Shown here: positions 53,111 to 56,954 of the stretch, piece by piece
Numbering within the stretch: position 1 is the stretch's first letter
Layout: every line of letters begins with the position of its first letter
From: Alistipes sp.
GTDB lineage: Bacteria; Bacteroidota; Bacteroidia; Bacteroidales; Rikenellaceae
Direction: 5' to 3'
NCBI GenBank assembly: GCA_017938765.1
Contig: JAGBAX010000019.1
Coordinates: 1-56,954, forward strand
Length of the DNA stretch: 56,954 bases
Position numbers and translations under genes: made by a program
Notes under the pieces: generated by a model
The model's input: the letters and a program-made list of their open reading frames with translations, nothing else
What the model was told of the DNA's origin: nothing
Databases searched by the model: none

Positions 53111-54793
53111 CTACTCTTTATCCTTTGTTTCGCTTGTCTTTTTTGCTCGTCTTTTAGACCTATTGCCAGAGCCTTTGCGCTCCTTCTCTTTCTGCTCTGG
53201 CTGAGACGGCTTGCTCTTCTTTGGCTTGCGATGCCCAATATAGTTTGGATTGAGCATATCCTCACCCTTGCGGTCCAGATACTTAACCTCTATAATGCCC
53301 GAAGCCTGCGATGCTGTTATAGAGATAATCATACCATAACGCAATGCCCAGCGGGTACGCAGCGAGAAAAGTCCCTGCTTTAGGTACGCCGCAATATATG
53401 GACTTACAACAAGGTTTACATAACGCTCGCCATGCTCCTCGGCAAGTAGCGACAACTGATTCTCAATGCTCTTCTCAAGCAGCACAGTAGGCTCAATCTT
53501 GCCTGTTCCGCCACAAGTAGGACACACCTCCTGAATATCCTTTACCGCCACAGGACGGATACGCTGACGGGTAATCTGCATAAGACCAAACTTTGTCAGC
53601 GGAAGGATAGTATGGCGAGCCTTGTCAGTGGCCATCAGTCGTTGCATCTCCTCGTAGAGCATCTGTCGGCTCTGCGCCTTGTGCATATCTATAAAGTCGA
53701 TAATTACGATGCCGCCCAAATCTCGTAGGCGAAGCTGACGTGCTACCTCGGCTGCAGCGGCAAGGTTTACCTCAAGCACATGCTGCTCCTGATTGTCATC
53801 AGCCTTTGTACGGTTTCCAGAGTTGACGTCAATAACATTCATCGCCTCCGTAGACTCTATAATAAGGTATGCACCCCTCTTTAGGGAGACATATCGTGCA
53901 AAGAGCGACTTTATCTGTCGCGAGATGTCAAAGTTATCAAAAATCGGCACCGACCCGCGATAGAGCTTTACGAGCTTTACCTTCTCTGGGTCTACCGACT
54001 CAATATAACTGCGAATTTCGTTGTACATACCCTCGTCGTCTACACAAATCTGGGTAAACGAGCCATCAAGGGAGTCACGAATAATTGTATTGGCGCGATT
54101 CATCTCACCCATCAGCAGAGCAGGTGCCTGATGACGACGAATCTGCTGAAGTGTCTTATTCCACTTCTCAACTGCTGCAAGGATGTCCTGCTCAACATCA
54201 AGGTCAGTAGCATTTGTAGCAGCAGTACGGATAATAACGCCAAAGTTCTTTGGTAGTACGCCTTGAGCAACGCGCTTGAGGCGTTTTTTCTCCTCATTAG
54301 AGCGAATCTTCTGCGAAAGGAAGACCTTTGAAGAGAATGGGACAAGGACAATATTTCTTCCCGGTAACGAGATATCGCAAGTCAGACGCGGTCCTTTAGT
54401 AGATATAGCCTCCTTAGAGACCTGAACCATTACAGTCTGACCCACTTGCAGATGGTCGGCAATGCGTCCATCCTTCTCCAGAGTAGCGTCAAGTTTCATC
54501 GTATCTAACCTGACACACTTTTTACCTGGAGCCCAACTGTCGACAATTTTATTGAGCGACGAGAAGTGAGGTCCTAAGTCCTGATAGTGGATAAAAGCGT
54601 CGCGCTCGTGACCGATACTAACAAACGCGGCGTTGAGTCCGGGCATAATCTTGCGCACCTTTCCGAGGTATATGTCGCCCACAGAGAAACCTGTCTGCGC
54701 CATATCCTTACCCAACTCTACCAACACCTTGTCCTCACAAAGTGCGATATTAATCTCGGTAGATGTTACATTGATAATTAACTCGCGGTTCAT
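53111..54793 (-). CDS. rng: Ribonuclease E/G
   Basis: A 560-residue RNase G-type endonuclease acting in rRNA and mRNA processing. It begins MNRELIINVTSTEINIALCE (ATG at 54793; a TTG 6 bp earlier is possible). The S1 domain is GDIYLGKVRKIMPGLNAAFV (about 39-58). The metal-binding aspartates of the DNase I-like subdomain are in NVIDVNSG (about 322-329) and GIVIIDFIDMHK (about 363-374), and the zinc link is CPTCGGTGKI (about 427-436). A basic tail (KPKKSKPSQPEQKEKERKGS onward) replaces the degradosome scaffold of RNase E. It follows the COX24-like gene and HU. Confidence 0.93.
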   Translation of the reverse strand: MNRELIINVTSTEINIALCEDKVLVELGKDMAQTGFSVGDIYLGKVRKIMPGLNAAFVSIGHERDAFIHYQDLGPHFSSLNKIVDSWAPGKKCVRLDTMKLDATLEKDGRIADHLQVGQTVMVQVSKEAISTKGPRLTCDISLPGRNIVLVPFSSKVFLSQKIRSNEEKKRLKRVAQGVLPKNFGVIIRTAATNATDLDVEQDILAAVEKWNKTLQQIRRHQAPALLMGEMNRANTIIRDSLDGSFTQICVDDEGMYNEIRSYIESVDPEKVKLVKLYRGSVPIFDNFDISRQIKSLFARYVSLKRGAYLIIESTEAMNVIDVNSGNRTKADDNQEQHVLEVNLAAAAEVARQLRLRDLGGIVIIDFIDMHKAQSRQMLYEEMQRLMATDKARHTILPLTKFGLMQITRQRIRPVAVKDIQEVCPTCGGTGKIEPTVLLEKSIENQLSLLAEEHGERYVNLVVSPYIAAYLKQGLFSLRTRWALRYGMIISITASQASGIIEVKYLDRKGEDMLNPNYIGHRKPKKSKPSQPEQKEKERKGSGNRSKRRAKKTSETKDKE

Positions 54794-54823
54794 ATTCAAG
54801 ATTATGTTATTACTCTTAATAGG

Positions 54824-54854
54824 AACGCTAAAGGGCGAAATACCCTTTAGCGTT
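54824..54854 (-). terminator. Hairpin between the COX24-like gene and RNase G
   Basis: AACGCTAAAGGG / CCCTTTAGCGTT with a 7-nt loop is a strong stem without a T-run, so it may be an attenuator or a cleavage site for RNase G, whose coding region starts 30 bp further on. A smaller TATGCC-GGCATA hairpin lies at 54873-54888. Confidence 0.5.
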
Positions 54855-54888
54855 AAACTCCTATTTAAGCAATATGCCGTCGGGCATA

Positions 54889-54978
54889 CTACTTCTTCTT
54901 ATGACGATCCTTGCGCAGACGCTTCTTACGCTTGTGGGTCGCCATCTTGTGACGCTTATGCTTCTTTCCGTTTGGCAT
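54889..54978 (-). CDS. Small basic ribosome-associated protein (AURKAIP1/COX24 domain)
   Basis: A 29-residue protein, MPNGKKHKRHKMATHKRKKR then LRKDRHKKK. More than half the residues are Lys, Arg or His. It matches the short AURKAIP1/COX24-domain proteins annotated throughout Bacteroidetes, which are related to the mitochondrial ribosomal protein mS38 and are likely ribosome components. The frame is fixed by ATG at 54978 and TAG at 54889-54891. Its place between HU and RNase G is the usual one. It is too short for most gene finders, but composition and place make it credible. Confidence 0.85.
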   Translation of the reverse strand: MPNGKKHKRHKMATHKRKKRLRKDRHKKK

Positions 54979-55045
54979 AGTTGTAAATATTAAAGTTAAA
55001 CAATAGATTTTCTAATTAGAAGCTGTTTAAGATTTGTTTACTCTC

Positions 55046-55318
55046 TTACTTTACCTTAGCAACGAAAGTCTTTGCAGGCTTGAAAGCTGGAATCTTGTGC
55101 TCTGGGATAGTGATTGTAGTGTTCTTTGAGATGTTACGAGCAACCTTCTCAGCACGGGTCTTGATAATGAAAGAGCCGAAACCACGAAGATAAACATTCT
55201 CACCACGGCTAAGTGAGTTCTCAACCTCCTCCATGAAGGTCTCAACGATAGCCTGAATCTGAACCTTCTCTACGCCGGTTCTCTTAGCGATCTCTGTAAC
55301 GATATCTGCCTTTGTCAT
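55046..55318 (-). CDS. HU-family DNA-binding protein
   Basis: A 90-residue HU/IHF protein that bends and compacts DNA. The helix part MTKADIVTEIAKRTGVEKVQ is followed by VENSLSRGENVYLRGFGSFI (about 33-52) and the beta-arm region KVARNISKNTTITIPEHKIP (about 58-77) with the conserved proline, then AFKPAKTFVAKVK. Length is normal. In the arm the sequence is closer to IHF-like R-N-x-x-T than to canonical HU. The promoter candidate is at 55397-55428. Confidence 0.95.
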   Translation of the reverse strand: MTKADIVTEIAKRTGVEKVQIQAIVETFMEEVENSLSRGENVYLRGFGSFIIKTRAEKVARNISKNTTITIPEHKIPAFKPAKTFVAKVK

Positions 55319-55396
55319 AACTTAAAAAATTTGTTTATAAATTATTTTTCACTCAATATTCTACGCTATCGCCCTTATACAGAGCGAAATCGGCGA

Positions 55397-55428
55397 CAAA
55401 TATACAGTTAATTTTGCAAAAGGTAAAA
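55397..55428 (-). promoter_or_regulatory. Probable promoter of the HU gene
   Basis: TATATTTG on the minus strand (55404-55397) fits the -7 consensus. At the ideal 20-bp spacing the -33 position reads TTTT (55428-55425), a partial match to TTTG. It lies 80-110 bp upstream of the start codon. Confidence 0.45.
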
Positions 55429-55479
55429 CTTTCGCACCATTTTTTTGCCGAAAAATGAAAAAAAGTTGAATTGAAGGGC

Positions 55480-55606
55480 TGTTGGCCGTTGGCTATTAGC
55501 CTTTAGCTGTTAGCCTTATAGAGGTGTCGGCTCTGCCGACTAATATAAATCCGCAGAGCGGATACCACTTAAAGGCTAACGGCCAATGGCTAATGGCTAA
55601 TGGCAG
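55480..55606. repeat. Twin-hairpin intergenic repeat, second copy
   Basis: GTCGGC-TCT-GCCGAC and ATCCGC-AGA-GCGGAT (55526-55563) lie between GCTATTAGCC-type units on the left (55490-55515) and their inverted forms GGCTAACGGCCAATGGC on the right (55575-55600). The whole forms a larger inverted repeat. In this copy the two triloops are complementary to each other. Confidence 0.65.
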
Positions 55607-55654
55607 AATCTGATTTTAGGTGAGGATTTACCAGGCACACAAGAAGCCGAGCGC

Positions 55655-55678
55655 GCAGCATACTGTAGCGTATGTGAG
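55655..55678. repeat. Dispersed 24-bp motif, second copy
   Basis: GCAGCATACTGTAGCGTATG then TGAG, one base different from 40271-40294. It lies between the twin-hairpin repeat and nested-hairpin copy C. Confidence 0.55.
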
Positions 55679-55717
55679 CAGCTCGGCTATGAAGTGTAAC
55701 GCAGTAAATACCGCCCT

Positions 55718-55847
55718 ATTTAGTCGTCAAAATGCGGTAGATGCTGTTGCTCAATGAAAAATGCCTGCGCAGGATAGTACACAAACAGTACAGCCCAGCA
55801 GGCATTTTTTATTAGCGGCAGCAGGTGCCGTATTTTCACGACTAAAT
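55718..55847 (-). repeat. Nested-hairpin element, copy C
   Basis: 130 bp with 34-nt outer arms (55718-55751 and 55814-55847). The arms differ from copies A and B except for short blocks such as GTGCCGTA, yet still pair with mostly transition-type differences. The inner stem (GCCTGC / GCAGGC) has another sequence again, is flanked by A and T runs, and has the conserved tip (minus strand) CTGTAC-N7-GTACTATCC. The right arm includes the stop codon of the SRPBCC gene. Confidence 0.7.
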
Positions 55848-56249
55848 TCTGTTAAAGGCGGAAGCAAACCCCTCTACCGCCTGATCAAGCCCCTTCTGGA
55901 TTTTACTGCCGACCATCATACGCATCATCATATTAAGCTCGGCGTGGAGAACCATACGGATGCGGGTGTCGGTTGGGGTAACCTCGTGGAGCTGAATCCA
56001 AAAGGCGAAGTCAATAGGTACACCGCCCTCGTCGCCAGTGATTTTAACATGCTTGCCCTCTACCTTGTCAACCATACGCAACTTTACGGTAAAACCCTTA
56101 ATCTTAAATGAGCAGGTATCCTCTGTGGCCTGCCACTCCTCCACCTTATCAGCCACAGCAGGCGTAAGGAGGTTGAAGGATGAGATAAAGGGGTAAATTT
56201 GCGCTGCCGACTTATAAATCTGGCACTGCTTTGATTCGTACTTCTCCAT
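55842..56249 (-). CDS. SRPBCC (polyketide cyclase/START-like) family protein
   Basis: A 135-residue single-domain protein with a helix-grip fold pattern: MEKYESKQCQIYKSAAQIYP (the first strand), FNLLTPAVADKVEEWQATED, then IDFAFWIQLHEVTPTDTRIR and MVLHAELNMMMRMMVGSKIQ in the long C-terminal helix. Such proteins bind hydrophobic ligands in an internal cavity. The ligand is unknown. It has its own promoter at 56281-56312 and ends within nested-hairpin copy C. Confidence 0.8.
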   Translation of the reverse strand: MEKYESKQCQIYKSAAQIYPFISSFNLLTPAVADKVEEWQATEDTCSFKIKGFTVKLRMVDKVEGKHVKITGDEGGVPIDFAFWIQLHEVTPTDTRIRMVLHAELNMMMRMMVGSKIQKGLDQAVEGFASAFNRI

Positions 56250-56280
56250 AGGTAATGTGTGTTGTCATTTTTTTGCGGAG

Positions 56281-56312
56281 CAAAGGTAATAAAAAAATCT
56301 TGCGAGTGCAAG
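56281..56312 (-). promoter_or_regulatory. Promoter of the SRPBCC gene
   Basis: On the minus strand CTTG (56312-56309) and TACCTTTG (56288-56281) are 20 bp apart, matching the Bacteroidetes promoter with one mismatch in the -33 box. The start would fall near 56274, 25 nt before the ATG. Confidence 0.55.
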
Positions 56313-56404
56313 ATTTTTTGGCTGTTGCAGAGTAGAGAATTTAAGGAAATTAGCGAAAAAACACTAAACTCGCTAAACTCCTTAATCTCCCTACTATTAG
56401 CAAC

Positions 56405-56424
56405 GCGCCCGACTAGTCGGGCGC
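56405..56424. terminator. Perfect 20-bp palindrome after the DUF1566 gene
   Basis: GCGCCCGACTAGTCGGGCGC is its own reverse complement. It lies 32 bp downstream of the stop of the truncated minus-strand gene and may end its transcript, although no T-run follows. The segment 56337-56395 before it holds TTTAAGG / CCTTAA-type inverted pieces like those at 49679-49750. Confidence 0.5.
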
Positions 56425-56455
56425 AAAGATTAAAGCCTAAATAGTCGCTTCGCTC

Positions 56456-56954
56456 CTAAAAAGCGGAGACAGCGCGCACATAGTTGTTGTAGTCCTTACG
56501 GTCGATGCCGGTGTCGCCATTGTTCATATTGACAAGCCACGCGCAGAAATCACCAGATGACCATTGATAATCATCCTCCGTTGACGACCAATACAAATTA
56601 GATAACTTATCAGTTAAATTAGGATTTACCTTATCTTTGTTCTTATAGATTGTAAGCAGTTCCTCTTTTGACGGCAGATACCAACCTTCGCCAAGGTCTG
56701 CGCACCACTTAAAGGCAGGGTATTTATCTCGCCAACCAGAGATAGCCTTGACTTTTGCCATATTATACACACCATTCGTTTCGCTATTGGCACCAATAAG
56801 GCGTTTTTGTTCCGCACTATTTGATGACCAGTCTAACATCTCTGCTGACTTCTTCATACTGACTATCTTGCCGTGTCTGCCGTCTGCGCTAACCTCAAAG
56901 ACAACACCCTGCTTGCCATTCTCATTGTAGTAGTCACCCACCTTGTAGATTTTA
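56456..56954 (-). CDS. DUF1566/Fib_succ_major-type protein, 5' end cut by the window
   Basis: The reading frame runs off the right edge without a start; 166 C-terminal residues are visible (KIYKVGDYYNENGKQGVVFE at the edge). The middle has WRDKYPAFKWCADLGEGWYL and PSKEELLTIYKNKD, then LYWSSTEDDYQWSSGDFCAW and the C-terminal YVRAVSAF, the pattern of Lcl/DUF1566 and Fib_succ_major domains with a C-type-lectin-like fold. It is related in its first 40 visible residues to the protein at 39315-40148 (YKIGDVYN...VSEDGKHGK). Probably secreted, but the N-terminus is not visible. Confidence 0.75.
   Translation of the reverse strand, partial: KIYKVGDYYNENGKQGVVFEVSADGRHGKIVSMKKSAEMLDWSSNSAEQKRLIGANSETNGVYNMAKVKAISGWRDKYPAFKWCADLGEGWYLPSKEELLTIYKNKDKVNPNLTDKLSNLYWSSTEDDYQWSSGDFCAWLVNMNNGDTGIDRKDYNNYVRAVSAF

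Overview
The window looks like a chromosomal segment of a gut-type Bacteroidales bacterium. An Alistipes/Rikenellaceae-like host is my best guess, not a demonstrated assignment. The reasons are: promoters of the Bacteroidetes form TTTG-N20-TAnnTTTG, seen clearly three times; a UpxY-type (NusG-like) antiterminator heading a polysaccharide operon; a cluster of coaX, outer-membrane protein, TPR protein, LptC, CNNM protein and PpiD typical of the phylum; a 29-residue COX24-like basic protein beside RNase G; and secreted DUF1566/Fib_succ_major-type proteins. I saw no rRNA, tRNA, CRISPR array, transposase or integrase.

Layout. Positions 1-371 hold dispersed structured repeats. A long-chain acyl-CoA ligase (372-2012, minus) diverges from queG (2147-3058, plus). 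Positions 3071-29200 (minus strand, read right to left) form one large surface-polysaccharide operon. It starts at a well-formed promoter (29169-29200) and upxY, followed by an epimerase, a WecA/WbpL-like initiating transferase, a WbuC cupin, UDP-glucose dehydrogenase, rfbACDB for dTDP-L-rhamnose, two FdtA/QdtA-like ketoisomerases, a MaoC-like hydratase, a CitE-like lyase, an F420-dehydrogenase-beta-like iron-sulfur protein, a NeuD-like acyltransferase and a DegT aminotransferase. Next come Wzy, a fossil flippase, the intact Wzx, glycosyltransferases, acyltransferases, a WbsX protein, an ATP-grasp protein, a polysaccharide deacetylase and a nucleotidyltransferase-like protein. The export end of this locus is much more AT-rich than its flanks, as expected for exchanged capsule or O-antigen genes. 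No Wza/Wzc exporter, O-antigen ligase or 4,6-dehydratase for UDP-GlcNAc is present, so these must be encoded elsewhere.

From 29432 rightwards are housekeeping genes on the plus strand: groES-groEL, then rimP-nusA-infB, then an acetyl-CoA hydrolase/transferase and a secreted DUF1566-like protein. From 40343 to the right end almost everything is on the minus strand: two TerB-like proteins, PpiD, CNNM/CorC protein, LptC, TPR protein, FadL-like outer-membrane protein, coaX, mfd, RNase G, the COX24-like protein, HU, an SRPBCC protein and a truncated DUF1566 protein at the edge.

The most notable observations are: (1) a C9 tract in codons 6-9 of upxY, a candidate slipped-strand switch for the whole 26-kb operon; (2) a 128-130 bp nested-hairpin element present three times, each time overlapping the stop codon of a minus-strand gene, with a conserved GTAC-capped tip on stems whose sequence varies while pairing is kept; (3) a MaoC/CitE/ferredoxin/NeuD module embedded in the dTDP-amino-sugar genes, suggesting an unusual acyl group on an amino sugar; (4) fossil wzx and aminotransferase ends that bracket wzy with direct repeats; (5) a second copy of the groEL 3' end that differs from the first almost only at third codon positions.
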